Assembly: GCA_037127315.1 (NCBI GenBank)
Contig: JBBBDQ010000308.1
Span: forward strand, 1,475,001-1,539,000
DNA length: 64,000 bases
Source of the DNA: Ascarosepion bandense
Taxonomy: Eukaryota > Mollusca > Cephalopoda > Sepiida > Sepiidae
Direction: 5' to 3'
How positions within the stretch are numbered: position 1 is the stretch's first letter; the number at the start of each line of letters is the position of its first letter. Positions 45,516-56,326 of the stretch are shown here, piece after piece. Position numbers and translations under genes: made by a program. The notes beneath the pieces are model-generated. The model worked only from the letters and a program-made list of their open reading frames with translations. It searched no databases and had not been told where the DNA came from.

Positions 45516-45992
45516 TTAAATTTCTGGAAGGTTGTAGCCGTCAGGAAAGCAAGAATACGGGAGTGAGTTCCACAGGCGGGAAGTGCGAGAGAAGAAGCTG
45601 CAGGAGTAGAATTGTCGTCTGCATTTGGCTAACCTGACTGTGAATGGGTGGGACCCAGTTGCCAGTCTGGTTGCACGGGTAAACACCTGTTGACGAGGCA
45701 TCAGTGACTTAAGCTCATCCGAGCAGAAGCCATGAAAATATTTATAGAAGAGACAGAGGGAGGCCACAATTTCGACGATGGGAAAGTGGCTGCAGTCGTG
45801 TCGCCAGATCAGTACCTATCACATTACAGACTCTCCTTTGGAGCTTGTCAAGAACACTGAGGAGAACGGCAGGGGCACCTGATCATAAATGGCAGCAGTA
45901 CTCCATGCACGGACGGATGGTTGACTTGTATATATGCAGGGATGGAATCAGGCGGAAAAAACATCCTGGATCGACATAGTGACGCAACCTTC
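45516..45992 (-). pseudogene. LINE post-RT C-terminal domain, frameshifted
   Basis: Frame 45767-45516 reads MASLCLFYKYFHGFCSDELK and SRTSRLWNSLPYSCFPDGYN; the upstream part (SCRSRMFFPPDSIPAYIQ-like) is in another frame, so there is at least one frameshift. The same domain is intact at 10654-11166 and 29911-30420. Its function in the retrotransposon is unknown to me. Confidence 0.75.
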
Positions 45993-47270
45993 TTAAGCAG
46001 CAGATTTTGCTATGGATTCAATATAGTGGTTCCATTTGAGATCTGAGGACAGGGTAAGTCCGAGGAGGCGTAGTGTATTACTCTCCGGGAGAATCACCTG
46101 GTCCATGCTTATGGGAGGCAGAAGAGGTTGCCTGTAATGGTTGGTCTTAGAGGAATTGAAGTTGACAAGCCACTTCTTGCCCCAGTTCACCACAGAGTGT
46201 AGATCCCGCTCAAGGTCAGCAGCGAGATTATGTCTGTCCGCCACGACAGGTTTCTTACTGGAGCGGGAGTATATTGTAGTGTCATCTGCGTAGATGCCTA
46301 CTTGGGATTTGATCTCATCTGGGAGGTCGTTGATGAAAATAAGGAAGAGCGTCGGGCCCAGGATAGAGCCCTGTGGGACACCAGCATTCGTGCTGTAGGA
46401 CAAAGAGGCACGCCCATTCAGAACGACCTTCAATTTGCGGTTATTTAAGAAAGATTGGATTAGGTCAAGCAGGCGACCGGTAATACCATAAGCGTAGTTT
46501 GCATAGGAGGCCAAGGTGCCAAACCCTGTCGAAAGCCTTGGAGATGTCCAGAGCAACCGCGCGAGCATCGTTAGACTCATCAAGGGCCTGTAGCATGTAC
46601 TCCGTTACAGTTGTTAGCAGGTCGGCCGTGGACCTATCGAAGCGGAATCCATATTGCCTGTCGGAGAACAGTTTGTGGGCGGTGAGATGATGAACTATTT
46701 CTGCATTGATTATAGCCTCGAATACTTTCCCGAATATCGGTAGAAGACTGATAGGGCGATAGTTGGATGGGTCCGAGGGTTCACCACAATTCTTAAAGAC
46801 AGGAACGACTGAGGAGAATTTCCAGCATGCAGGAAAGCAGGAAGCAGAAAGGCAGTAAACAGTTTAGAGAGGACGGGGGAAAGTTCAGGGGCACACTTAT
46901 TAAGGACTATCACCGGGATTCCATCGTCTCCACACGCCTTATGGGGGTCGAGTTTTGAAATTACTCTGGATACTACTGTCGGGGTAATATATACTTCGTG
47001 CAGTTTGGCCTCAGTTCTAATAGGGAAGTCGGGTGAGTGCACTCCGGACGAGTCGAATGTGGAGTTGGATGAGAATCTGCGGGCAAAGCACTCAGCTTTG
47101 TCCGCAGATGACGTGAGAACCTCAAATCCATGGATTAAAGGAGGTATTGAGGATTTCGGAGAGGAATGAGGTTTTAAGCTATACTTCCTGGTGGGTATGA
47201 AGGCATCAATGCCAGCTTTCACCCATGACGAGACCTCAGAGGCACAGTCATCAACTGATAGGTCAAACAC
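45993..47270 (-). pseudogene. LINE reverse transcriptase, frameshifted
   Basis: Frame 47270-46710 covers the linker and RT start (KLDPHKACGDDGIPVIVLNK, CAPELSPVLSKLF). After a frameshift near 46800 come FKNCGEPSDPSNYRPISLLP, FRFDRSTADLL and ALDISKAFDRVWH. After another near 46530 comes GVPQGSILGPTLF, then the active site GIYADDTTIYS and KKWLVNFNSSKTN. All main RT boxes including YADD are readable. About 100 residues of linker between KPHSSP and KSSIPPLIHG are missing compared with the copy at 1941-2777. Confidence 0.85.
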
Positions 47271-47375
47271 TTTTCCCCAAGGGACGTCGCAGAGGAAATC
47301 GCGAAAGGCGTCCCAGTCAGCTTTTTGGTAGAGGTAGGAGGTTCTATAAGTAGGGGGCTCCTGGGGGGAGTGAGA

Positions 47376-48105
47376 TTAGAAAGAAATACTGAGGGAGACT
47401 ACAGCGTGGTCGGAGTTGCCGAGAGGGCAAAGCTGCGAGACTTGACAGGCGTCAGGCGCAGAGATGAAACATATATCTAGCAGTGAGGAATGACCCGAGG
47501 GAGTGCTTGGGAAGCGAGTGGGGAAGTCCACCACTTGCGTAAGGGACTGGGAAATAGCAAAGTTCATGGCGTGAATGCCCGCCGGATCAGTAACGGCGTT
47601 TTCAAGCCACTCAGAGTGATGGGCATTGAGGTCTCCAAATACAAATATGTGGGCGAATGGGTGATAGGAAATAGCCTTATCTATGTCGTCGGCAATGCTA
47701 TCTAGTAGGGAGCAGTCAGGAGAGGAGGGAGTACGGTAAAGGAAGAATAGGTAGCTAACCGAACTGAGGAGAGACAGGCGGAGACATATGTATTGGTGGT
47801 CAGTAGATTCGAGTGAAGTCACCCTAGTTATGGGGAGGTGTTCGCTGACATAAACACCCAGCCCATGCATGTGGACAGTGGAATCCTTCCTTAAAAGGGG
47901 AAGATAAGCAGGGATGAAGAGGTCAGAGGAGGGAATAGCTGAGTTGAGGTTAGTTTCGCAGAGCGCGAGGATGTCAGGGGACTTTTCATGCAGGAACGCT
48001 TCTACACTAGGAAAGTTAGTACGAATGCCTCAGATATTAGTAAAGGAGAGGTTAATGGGTTTAGGTGGTTTCGATTTAACTGGTTTAGGGTCATTTCTGA
48101 TTTGT
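47376..48105 (-). pseudogene. LINE endonuclease domain (exonuclease-endonuclease-phosphatase fold)
   Basis: Nicks target DNA to prime reverse transcription. Seen in order: NFPSVEAFLHEKSPDILALC, ETNL (catalytic glutamate), GLGVYVSEHLP, SVSYLFFLYRTP, the metal-site motif FVFGDLNAHHSEWL and the final NSDHAVVSLSISF (catalytic D and H). A stop (TGA) interrupts shortly after PKPINLSFTNI near 48030; from 47870 the frame is open for 164 residues. Residues needed for catalysis look intact within that part, but the stop and the broken RT make the element non-functional. Confidence 0.85.
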
Positions 48106-48599
48106 TGAGTCATGATTCTGTTTGTAGAAAGGGACCTAGGATAGAGGATACAGGCGGTCATTACCCACGATCTGTGCTGGGAGGGAAACTGGCTCGGGCT
48201 GCAACAAGGTGTGGCCTCGGAGTTGCCCACCGAAAGCGCTTGCAGGGACACCTATCCATGCGCGACATGGCACTACAAGAACCCCGATATTATACAACTG
48301 TTGATCAGAGCAGCCGCTCTTGACGCTACGCAAGAGTTAGGGCTCCTAACTACCAGTCGGAAGCAGCAACCAGGAAACTGCCAACCCGGTACCCTCACAG
48401 TGATGAGCCGTTGCCACCAACCGGCCAGATCGCAGGAAACCACCGGAAGCACCAGTACCAAGGTCTGAAGAGAGAGAAGAGAAAACCGGAAAACACATCC
48501 TAAATAGGAAACAAGGGGCGAGCCTCTACTCCAGTTCAATAGACGTGGGAGGACTACTGACCGGGCGATAGTGTGACCTATCTACTCCTATTAAAAAAA

Positions 48600-48753
48600 A
48601 AAAAAAGAAAAAAAAAAAGAAAAACAAACAAACACGCACAAACATCGAAAAAAAAACAGAAATTTCCAAAAGTGGAGAGTTAACTAAGTTTTAACTTAGT
48701 TAAAGTCCAAATGAAGCATGAACTCCAAAAAGGTGGGGAAAAACGGAAAATAC

Positions 48754-48799
<46 letters not shown>

Positions 48800-48982
48800 A
48801 TAAAATAAAAAAATAAATGAATAAATAAAAAAAAAATAAACGAAAAATACCTCACAGTTTAACACAGGAAATTTGAATTAAAGTTTCATTCTTCAATTCT
48901 TGCTTTTCCCAAAAATCAATATCAAGTTAACCTGCTTGGTGAATTCCCATTCAAAGAACAGAACATGGCGTGGGGGGGGGGG

Positions 48983-49016
<34 letters not shown>

Positions 49017-49205
49017 GGGGTAAGGTGTGTAAATTGCTGCCATTTTATATTTATAATTTTGCGCATGCGCATTGTTTATTTTCGATTTTGTCGACTGCTT
49101 AATATAGTAGGGTCGGTTGTGAGCCCCATCACACAATTTACTCAGCCAGAAATTTAAAAATAGTACGCTGTACTGCTTGGCATTTGCACCGGTAACTCCA
49201 ATACT
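48600..49205. repeat. A-rich and (TA)n sequence
   Basis: Poly(A)-like and AAAC-rich sequence at 48590-48660, TA runs at about 48755-48795 and 48984-49014, and a G-run at 48971-48981. No frame that is not repeat translation. Confidence 0.7.
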
Positions 49206-49209
49206 AACA

Positions 49210-49600
49210 GTTCAGAGTGTTTGGATATCAATCTGAAAAGGATTTGGAAAGGATTTGGAAAAACTGGATGAGTCTAATAGTGAATATGGAGGTGTCTGAA
49301 ATGATCACTAGTGACGGTGACGTTATGCTTCCATTCATCTTCCTACAAAACTCTGACTCAACACTGAATCATACATCAAGGGCATTCAGAAGGCAGTGTT
49401 ACACTGGGTCAAGAGGGTACTTGCTGAAAGGCATTATACCTGCCAACAGGATTCTGCACCACGCCTCACAAGCAGGAAAAACCAGTGATGACTGTCAGAC
49501 AATTTCTGCGACCACATCACCCCTTACATATGGCCAACTAACTCCCAAGACTGAAACACCCTTGATTATTGTGTGTGAGTCGCATTTGCGTGAGAGACCC
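49210..49600 (+). pseudogene. Tc1/mariner-type transposase, C-terminal relic
   Basis: One frame reads MITSDGDVMLPFIFLQ, the strand around the first catalytic region. After a frame change, WVKRVLAERHYTCQQDSAP holds the second catalytic aspartate, then LTSRKNQ, two stops, LSDNFCDHITPYIWPTNSQD with the third-aspartate motif (PPNSPD in relatives), and NTLDYCV. At least four stops. The motif set differs from both mariner copies here. It ends exactly where the 40-bp minisatellite begins. Confidence 0.75.
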
Positions 49601-52246
49601 ATAAAACTACTTGTAACACCAAAGATGACAGTGTTATTTTATAAAACTACTTGTAACACTAAAGATGACAGTGTTATTTTATAAAACTACTTGTAACACC
49701 AAAGATGACAGTGTTATTTTATAAAACTACTTGTAACACCAAAGATGACAGTGTTATTTTATAAAACTACTTGTAACACCAGAGATGACAGTGTTATTTT
49801 ATAAATCTACTTGTAACACCAAAGATGACAGTGTTATTTTATAAAACTACTTGTAACACCAAAGATGACAGTGTTATTTTATAAAACTACTTGTAACACC
49901 AGAGATGACAGTGTTATTTTATAAAACTACTTGTAACACCAAAGATGACAGTGTTATTTTATAAAACTACTTGTAACTCCAAAGATGACAGTGTTATTTT
50001 ATAAAACTACTTGTAACACCAGAGATGACAGTGTTATTTGATAAAACTACTTGTAACACCAAAGATGACAGTGTTATTTTATAAAACTACTTGTAACACC
50101 AAAGATGACAGTGTTATTTTATAAAACTATTTGTAACACCAAAGATGACAGTGTTATTTTATAAAACTACTTGTAACACCAAAGATGACAGTGTTATTTT
50201 ATAAAACTACTTGTAACACCAAAGATGACAGTGTTATTTTATAAAACTACTTGTAACACCAGAGATGACAGTGTTATTTTATAAAACTACTTGTAACACC
50301 AGAGATGACAGTGTTATTTTATAAAACTACTTGTAACACCAGAGATGACAGTGTTATTTTATAAAACTACTTGTAACACCAGAGATGACAGTGTTATTTT
50401 ATAAAACTACTTGTAACACCAAAGATGACAGTGTTATTTTATAAAACTACTTGTAACACCAAAGATGACAGTGTTATTTTATAAAACTACTTGTAACACC
50501 AAAGATGACAGTGTTATTTTATAAAACTACTTGTAACACCAAAGATGAAAGTGTTATTTTATAAAACTACTTGTAACACCAAAGATGACAGTGTTATTTT
50601 ATAAAACTACTTGTAGCACCAAAGATGACAGTGTTATTTTATAAAACTACTTGTAACACCAAAGATGATGTTATTTTATAAAACTATACAACACCAAAGA
50701 TGACAGTGTTATTTTATAAAACTACTTGTAACACAAAGATGACAGTGTTATTTTACAAAACTACTTGTAACACCAAAGATGACAGTGTTATTTTTACAAA
50801 ACTACCTTAACCACCCAAAGATGACAGTGTTATTTTACAAAACTACTTGTAACACCAAAGATGACAGTGTTATTTTACAAAACTACTTGTAACACCAAAG
50901 ATGACAGTGTTATTTTATAAAACTACTTGTAACACCAAAGATGACAGTGTTATTTCATAAAACTACTTGTAACACCAAAGATGACAGTGTTATTTTATAA
51001 AAACTACTTGTAACACCAAAGATGACAGTGTTATTTTATAAAACTACTTGTAACACCAAAGATGACAGTATTATTTTATAAAACTACTTGTAAACACCAA
51101 AGATGACAGTGTTATTTTGCAAAACTACTTGTAACACCAGAGATGACAGTGTTATTTTATAAAACTACTTGTAACACCAGAGATGACAGTGTTATTTTAT
51201 AAAACTACATGTAACACCAGAGATGACAGGTGTTATTTTATAAAACTACATGTAACTTACCAGAGATGACAGTGTTATTTTACATAAAACTACTTGTAAC
51301 ACCAGAGATGACAGTGTTATTTTATAAAACTACTTGTAACACCAGAGATGACAGTGTTATTTTATAAAACTACTTGTAACACCAAAGATGACAGTGTTAT
51401 TTTATAAAACTACTTGTAACACCAGAGATGACAGTGTTATTTTATAAAACTACTTGTAACACCAGAGATGACAGTGTTATTTTGTAAAACTACTTGTAAC
51501 ACCAGAGATGACAGTGTTATTTTATAAAACTACTTGTAACACCAAAGATGACAGTGTTATTTTATAAAGCTTGTAACACCAAAGATGACAGTGTTATTTT
51601 ATAAAAACTGTAGCAACACCAAAGATGACAGTGTTATTTTATAAAACTACTTGTAACACCAAAGATGGCAGTGTTATTTTATAAAACTACTTGTAACACC
51701 AAAGATGGCAGTGTTATTTTATAAAACTACTTGTAACACCAAAGATGTCAATGTTATTTTATAAAACTACTTGTAACACCAAAAATGACAGTGTTATTTT
51801 ATAAAACTACTGTAACACCAAAGATGACAGTGTTATTTTATAAAACTACTTGTAAAACCAAAGATGACAGTGTTATTTTATAAAACTACTTGTAACACCA
51901 AAGATGACAGTGTTATTTATAAAACTACTTGTAACACCAAAGATGACAGTGTTATTTTATAAAACTACTTGTAACACCAAAGATGACAGTGTTATTTTAT
52001 AAAACTACTTGTAACACCAAGATGACAATTTTATTTATAAAACTACTTGTAACACCAAAGATGACAGTGTTATTTTATAAAACTACTTGTAACACCAAAG
52101 ATGACAGTGTTATTTCATAAAACTATTTGTAACAGCAAAGATGACAGTGTTATTTTATAAAACTACTTGTAACACCAAAGATGACAGTGTTATTTTATAA
52201 AACTACTTGTAACACCAAAGATGACAGTGTTATTTTATAAAACTAA
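49601..52246. repeat. 40-bp minisatellite, about 66 copies
   Basis: Unit starts ATAAAACTACTTGTAACACC and continues AAAGATGACAGTGTTATTTT. The first 25 or so units (to about 50660) are almost invariant apart from an A/G variant (AAAGATG/AGAGATG). The middle has indels, and the end is regular again. Each unit contains the inverted pair GTGTTA/TAACAC. No open frame crosses the array, because 40 is not a multiple of three and stops occur. Confidence 0.95.
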
Positions 52247-53640
52247 TTGAATTACACCCTTGTGTAAATTAAATGAAAATAACTGCTTTAATTTCTTTCT
52301 TTCACCATATGGAGTTACAGGGTGTAATCGATATCTACTTTTTTTCCCCTCAGATTAGGTCCTTTGCAGTGGTGTGCAATCTTTATGTATATAGTTGTAG
52401 GTGTATGAATTACACCCTTGTGTAAATTAAATGAAACAACTGCTTTAATTTCTTTCTTTCACCATATGGAGTTACGGGGTGTCGATATCTACTTTTTTCC
52501 CCCTCAGATTAGGTCCTTTGCAGTGGTGTGCAATCTTTATGTATATAGTTGTAGGTGTATATGAATTACACCCTTGTGTAAATTAAATGAAACAACTGCT
52601 TTAATTTCTTTCTTTCACCATATGGAGTTACAGGGTGTAATCGATATCTACTTTTTTTCCCCTCAGATTGAGTCCTTTGCAGTGGTGTGCAATCTTTATG
52701 TATATAGTTGTAGGTGTATATGAATTACACCCTTGTTAGCCATTAAATGAAACAACTGCTTTAATTTCTTTTCTTTCACCATATGTAAGGTTACAGGGTG
52801 TAATCGATATCTACTTTTTTTTCCCCTCAGATTAGGTCCTTTGCAGTGGTGTGCAATCTTTATGTATATAGTTGTAGGTGTATATGAATTACACCCTTGT
52901 AGTCAATGAAACAACTGCTTTAATTTCTTTCTTTCACCATATGGAGTTACAGGGGTGTAATCGATATCTACTTTTTTCCCCTCATCAGATTACGGTCCTT
53001 TGCAGTGGTGTGCAATCTTTATGTATATAGTTGTAGGTGTATATGAATTACACCCTTGTGTAAATTAAATGAAACAACTGCTTTAATTTTCTTTCTTTCA
53101 CCATATGGAGTTACAGGGTGTAATCGATATCTACTTTTTTTTCCCCTCAGATTAGGTCCTTTGCAGTGGTGTGCAATCTTTATGTATATAGTTGTAGGTT
53201 GTATATGAATTACACCCTTGTGTAAATTAAATGAAACAGCTGCTTTAATTTCTTTCTTTCACCATATGGAGTTACAGGGTGTAATCGATATCTACTTTTT
53301 TTTCCCCTCAAGATTAGGTCCTTTGCAGTGGTGTGCAATCTTTATGTATATAGTTGTAGGTGTATATGAATTACACCCTTGTGTAGAGTAAATGAAACAA
53401 CTGCTTTAATTTCTTTCTTTCACCATATGGAGTTACAGGGTGTAATCGATATCACTTTTTTTCCCCTCAGATTAGGTCCTTTGCAGTGGTGTGCAATCTT
53501 TATGTATATAGTTGTAGGTGTATATGAATTACACCCTTGTGTAAATTAAATGAAACAACTGCTTTAATTTCTTTCGCCATATGGAGTTACAGGGTGTAAT
53601 CGATATCTACTTTTTTTCCCCCTCAGATTAGGTCCTTTGC
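52247..53640. repeat. ~160-bp tandem array from a Tc1-like transposon end, 9 copies
   Basis: Units begin with GAATTACACCCTTGTG at 52249, 52407, 52563, 52722, 52886, 53045, 53207, 53368 and 53526. Each holds the exact inverted pair ATTACACCCT/AGGGTGTAAT and the leader blocks AACTGCTTTAATTTC, CACCATATGGAGTTAC and CAGATTAGGTCCTTTGCAGT. The same leader occurs singly before the transposase start at 25.86 kb and at 330-70. The last unit runs directly into the transposase N-terminal region. Confidence 0.9.
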
Positions 53641-53990
53641 AGTGGTGTGCAGTAATATAAATCTATTGTCGGGGTGTATGATGAAATTTATTTGGTTTTT
53701 GAAAAATATTGATTCATCAGATTGTTATGACACCCAGACACTATTGTCGATTAGTTGTCCTACGGGCATTGTCTGTAATGCACATTACTCCAAGAAAGCG
53801 TACAAAAATTCTAACGCTGAAGAAATAATCTGGCAAGCCTAATATGTAAGGGTTGCCAGTGTATTCACGGATATTGTTCGCGCAAGCCTTTCAACAGCCT
53901 GCCTTGTCAGTAAGGCGAAGAAACAAACTGGATCCATCAGTCCAAAAATAGACACCAGCAGCACATTTGACTGATTTATTACAATATACA
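53641..53990 (+). pseudogene. Tc1-like transposase N-terminal region, degraded
   Basis: Corresponds to 26000-26300: CACCCAGACACTATTGTCGA, then GTAATGCACATTACTCCAAG where the start ATG and codons are changed, PRKRTKILTLKK-like reading and, further on, KKQTGSISPKI. A short deletion and extra sequence disrupt the helix-turn-helix. It gives the orientation of the array before it. Confidence 0.7.
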
Positions 53991-54027
53991 TATTCTATAC
54001 CTTTAACTATATATATATATATATATA

Positions 54028-54180
54028 CTAGCTGTATAGCCCGGCGTTGCTCGGGTGTAATGAAAGCTTTAAAACTAATCCATGGTCCTGGAGTTCAGAC
54101 TCTTTGAACGTTGGCACGGAAGACTAAAAAGCAATAGTTGTTTCCAGTTAAAGCGAAACCGTAGACAGAAAGAAAAATGA
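54028..54180 (-). mobile_element. Helitron-like 3' end segment
   Basis: Matches 14750-14905: CTAGCTGTATAGCCCGGCGT, TCCATGGTCCTGGAGTTCAG, CAATAGTTGTTTCCAGTTAA. It is interrupted by a SINE at 54181. Confidence 0.65.
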
Positions 54181-54332
54181 ACGGACGGCCGTTTCGTACT
54201 ATATTTGGGACTCATCAGCAGTGCGCATACACTACGAGGAATCGAAACCAGACAGTCTTGGTTATTAAGCTAATGTTATACCAACTGTACCAGGGGTCCT
54301 GGTGACGAAGGGGTAACGAATTAAGCTCGAAG
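54181..54332 (-). ncRNA. tRNA-derived SINE carrying a hammerhead ribozyme core
   Basis: On the minus strand: box A TGGTACAGTTGG (54292-54281, exact match to the pol III consensus), box B GGTTTCGATTCC (54249-54238, one extra T), then stem I sequence, CTGATGA (54218-54212), stem II GTCCCAAATATAGTAC (one mispair), GAAAC (54195-54191) and a short CGGCCG stem III ending at the cleavage triplet GTC (54186-54184). The Helitron-like host sequence starts again within two bases of the cut. The core is intact, but stems I and II are imperfect, so present activity is uncertain. SINE-like hammerhead repeats are known from schistosomes. Confidence 0.7.
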
Positions 54333-54570
54333 TAAGGCAAGATGTTTATGTGTGTGTGTGTCTGTTTATCTGCCTGTATGTCTGTATTTTTTCAGCCCTT
54401 TTATTTTAGTTTTTGCTTCGGGTTTGGCTCTAAGTAGGTATAATTGTAGTTCTTAGTCTCAGCCATGATACCATTTACTCAGAGGACTTATTTAGCCTTC
54501 AAAATTCAGTTTACGACGAAAAAAAACTTATTTGATATTATTTGTCTACGGTTTCGCTTATCCTTTCTTC
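54333..54570 (+). mobile_element. Inverted Helitron-like segment
   Basis: Reverse complement of about 14880-15130: TAAGGCAAGATGTTTATGTG, CAGCCCTTTTATTTTAGTTT, GGTATAATTGTAGTTCTTAG, TTTGTCTACGGTTTCGCTTA. The element arms on the two sides of the SINE are therefore in opposite orientation. Confidence 0.65.
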
Positions 54571-54829
54571 GACATCACATTTCAAAAAAAAAAAAAACAG
54601 AGACAAAGAAAATCTGATTTTTTCTTTAACGGAACGATTTACGAAATTGGGCGGTGGGATTTGGCTAAATTCTTTGATCAATGCCAGCAAAAAACATGTT
54701 TGTTTGTTTTTGAGGCTTAACGACCTATTATGGGATCATTTTAAGGTCATAACCAGTGATTTTGGGTAAGGTTATTTTAATTTTAACAACATTTTTTTTT
54801 CACGATTCATTGGGATTTGTTTTTAAGAG
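54571..54829. other. No gene recognised
   Basis: A-run then AT-rich sequence with two overlapping short frames lacking motifs. Confidence 0.35.
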
Positions 54830-55016
54830 CAGGGTCCCCAAGTCCTACCCTTGTTATTTAACCCAAAACTGAAGGGAATGGACGGATTAATACCTTTCCC
54901 AAGGGTACCAGTGCTTAAGTGAATGCAGGGTATTCAACTGGAATTCGAACTCGGCTCACCGATTTCTCTTTCCGAGCCGATATCCACTGCACCGCAACGC
55001 TCATCCGTCACTATAC
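54830..55016 (-). repeat. tRNA-derived SINE downstream of a 5S-like sequence
   Basis: Minus strand: GATGAGCGTTGCGGTGCAGT (box A-like), GGAAAGAGAAATCGG, GCCGAGTTCGAATTCC (box B-like), then the body GCATTCACTTAAGCACTGGT to TTAAATAACAAGG. The tRNA-like head lies about 15 bases after the end of the 5S-like sequence in the same orientation. Confidence 0.7.
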
Positions 55017-55134
55017 GCTTACAGCACCTGGTATTCCCAAGCAGGTCATCCATCTAAGTACTGACCAGGCTCAACGTTGCTTAACTTCGGTGATCGAGCG
55101 AGAACCGATGTATTCAACGTGATAGGCCGTAAGC
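55017..55134 (-). rRNA. 5S rRNA-like sequence (gene, pseudogene or 5S-derived SINE head)
   Basis: 118 nt on the minus strand resembling animal 5S rRNA from end to end: CACGTTGAATACATCGGTTC, GATCACCGAAGTTAAGCAAC, the internal promoter stretch AGTACTTAGATGGATGACC and GGGAATACCAGGTGCTGTAA. The terminal stem is preserved as GCTTAC/GTAAGC, different from the usual GTCTAC-type sequence but still paired. No T-run terminator follows; instead a tRNA-type SINE starts. Either a 5S pseudogene copy beside a SINE, or the head of a 5S-plus-tRNA composite SINE. Confidence 0.75.
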
Positions 55135-55244
55135 CTAAAAAACATGAAGTGTGGAACTGAGAAAAGAAACGGACAAAAAACATTTGACTTGCAACGTAAT
55201 AGTCATAAAAAACAACAAAAACAAACAACAAAAAAAAAACTAAA

Positions 55245-55740
55245 AGAATCATGCCAATCCCTTCACGACGTAGGCGATCTAGTCCTCCACCTATTCTTCT
55301 AGATTGTAGCACTTGATAAGTCCGATCTTTCTTTTATTTCTTCCAATCTCTGTTCAGCTATCCATTTGCTGAAGCCCATTAATTATGTCAGGCGCTGCAT
55401 TCACATGCACCCTTTCCCTCTATGGACCCCGTAAGTATCCTATTCTCTAAACCCTCTTTCCTCATTACGTGTCCCAGAAACATTAACTGTCTCTTCCTGA
55501 TGTTAACTATAAGGTTTCCTTTCGATCTTCTCAAAAAACTTGTCGTTGCTTACATATTCTGTACATATTATACTCAGCATCCTTCTGTAGAACCACATTT
55601 CGGTTGCTTTAAGTCTTTCCTTCAGCTTTGATCCGTTGTCATATAGAAGAACAGACATGACATCATAATCTTGTACTCTTTTCTTTGTTTTCAACGACAT
55701 TTTCTTGTCTTTCAATAATCTGTTTAGTTTTGGGAACATA
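55245..55740 (-). pseudogene. RTE-like LINE, RT C-terminal fragment
   Basis: LNRLLKDKKMSLKTKKRVQD, MSVLLYDNGSKLKERLKATE and MWFYRRMLSIICTEYVSN match the same segment at 25098-25547 (LETKKTVRD, MWFYRRMLWISW). The 3' part (55250-55500) is present but shifted. It is joined at 55740 to Penelope-type sequence. Confidence 0.7.
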
Positions 55741-55889
55741 TTTAAGTACACTAACTTATTTTTGCACGGCAGTCGTACGTTACACAATGGATTAATAAAT
55801 CCATTTCTTAAACTCATTAATGGAGGAATTTGAAACATACTTAAGTAACTTCCGTTTTGTGGGATCAATTCCACAAAAACGGAAGTTAC

Positions 55890-55926
<37 letters not shown>

Positions 55927-55990
55927 TGGATGTGTCTAGCCACAGTGATGAGCTGTGATACAGCGAAACAGGCTTATATGTGAATGACAC
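55735..55990. repeat. Penelope-type repeat with hairpin and hammerhead relic
   Basis: 55735-55870 (AACATATTTAAGTACACTA, ATGGATTAATAAATCCA) is repeated at 56327-56540. 55852-55889 is a hairpin GTAACTTCCGTTTT-GTGG with its complement around GATCAATT. 55941-55970 reads GTGATGAGCTGTGATACAGC then GAAAC, the same stem II as the ribozyme at 34.74 kb, but with the first core base C changed to G and no valid cleavage triplet. A TA run lies at 55891-55924. Confidence 0.6.
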
Positions 55991-56002
55991 ACAGACACAC
56001 AG

Positions 56003-56044
<42 letters not shown>

Positions 56045-56047
<3 letters not shown>

Positions 56048-56280
56048 TAAAAATGCATGAGGAAAACCTATTTATGGCCGACGAGATACGTCCTCTGAGG
56101 TACTGTATCAAAACAAAAGTAAGGCTTTGTTCTTTGCACGTGTTTATATACAAGAGCAAGAATATAATTGGTTTATCAAGGCTTTTAAATTTGAGATCAT
56201 TCATAAATATTCAGCAGGTGGTGGAAAGGTCAGTCAAAATATGTGAAGGACAAAGCGTGCCATACTTCAAAGTCTTGTAA
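56045..56280. repeat. Penelope-type repeat, same as at 63.85-64.0 kb
   Basis: GAAAACCTATTTATGGCCGA, AAAAGTAAGGCTTTGTTCTT, GTGTTTATATACAAGAGCAA and TTGGTTTATCAAGGCTTTTA recur at 63852-64000. On the minus strand, 56080-56110 is a decayed hammerhead (GAGGACGTATCTCGTC), less intact than the 63.87-kb copy. Confidence 0.55.
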
Positions 56281-56294
56281 GACAAAAATAAGCA

Positions 56295-56326
<32 letters not shown>

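Larger units (their letters stand above)
45272..48595 (-). mobile_element. Jockey-type LINE, most complete copy
   Basis: 3.3 kb on the minus strand with, in order, a leader (48595-48110), an endonuclease frame (48105-47376), an RT (47270-45993, several frames), a post-RT C-terminal domain (about 45990-45516) and the 3' tail GTAACCCCCTGCACATCAGT, TTCGGGGTGAAATG, ending in a T-run at 45272-45284 (poly(A)). LINEs copy themselves through RNA by target-primed reverse transcription; this copy has stops, frameshifts and an internal deletion near 47140, so it is dead. It serves as the reference for the ten or so fragments of the family in this window. Confidence 0.88.

Noticed and set aside
49601..52246. 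Regular 40-bp repeats as a possible CRISPR-like array
   Set aside because: There are no unique spacers between repeats, the unit is continuous, and the surroundings are eukaryotic transposons. It is a minisatellite.
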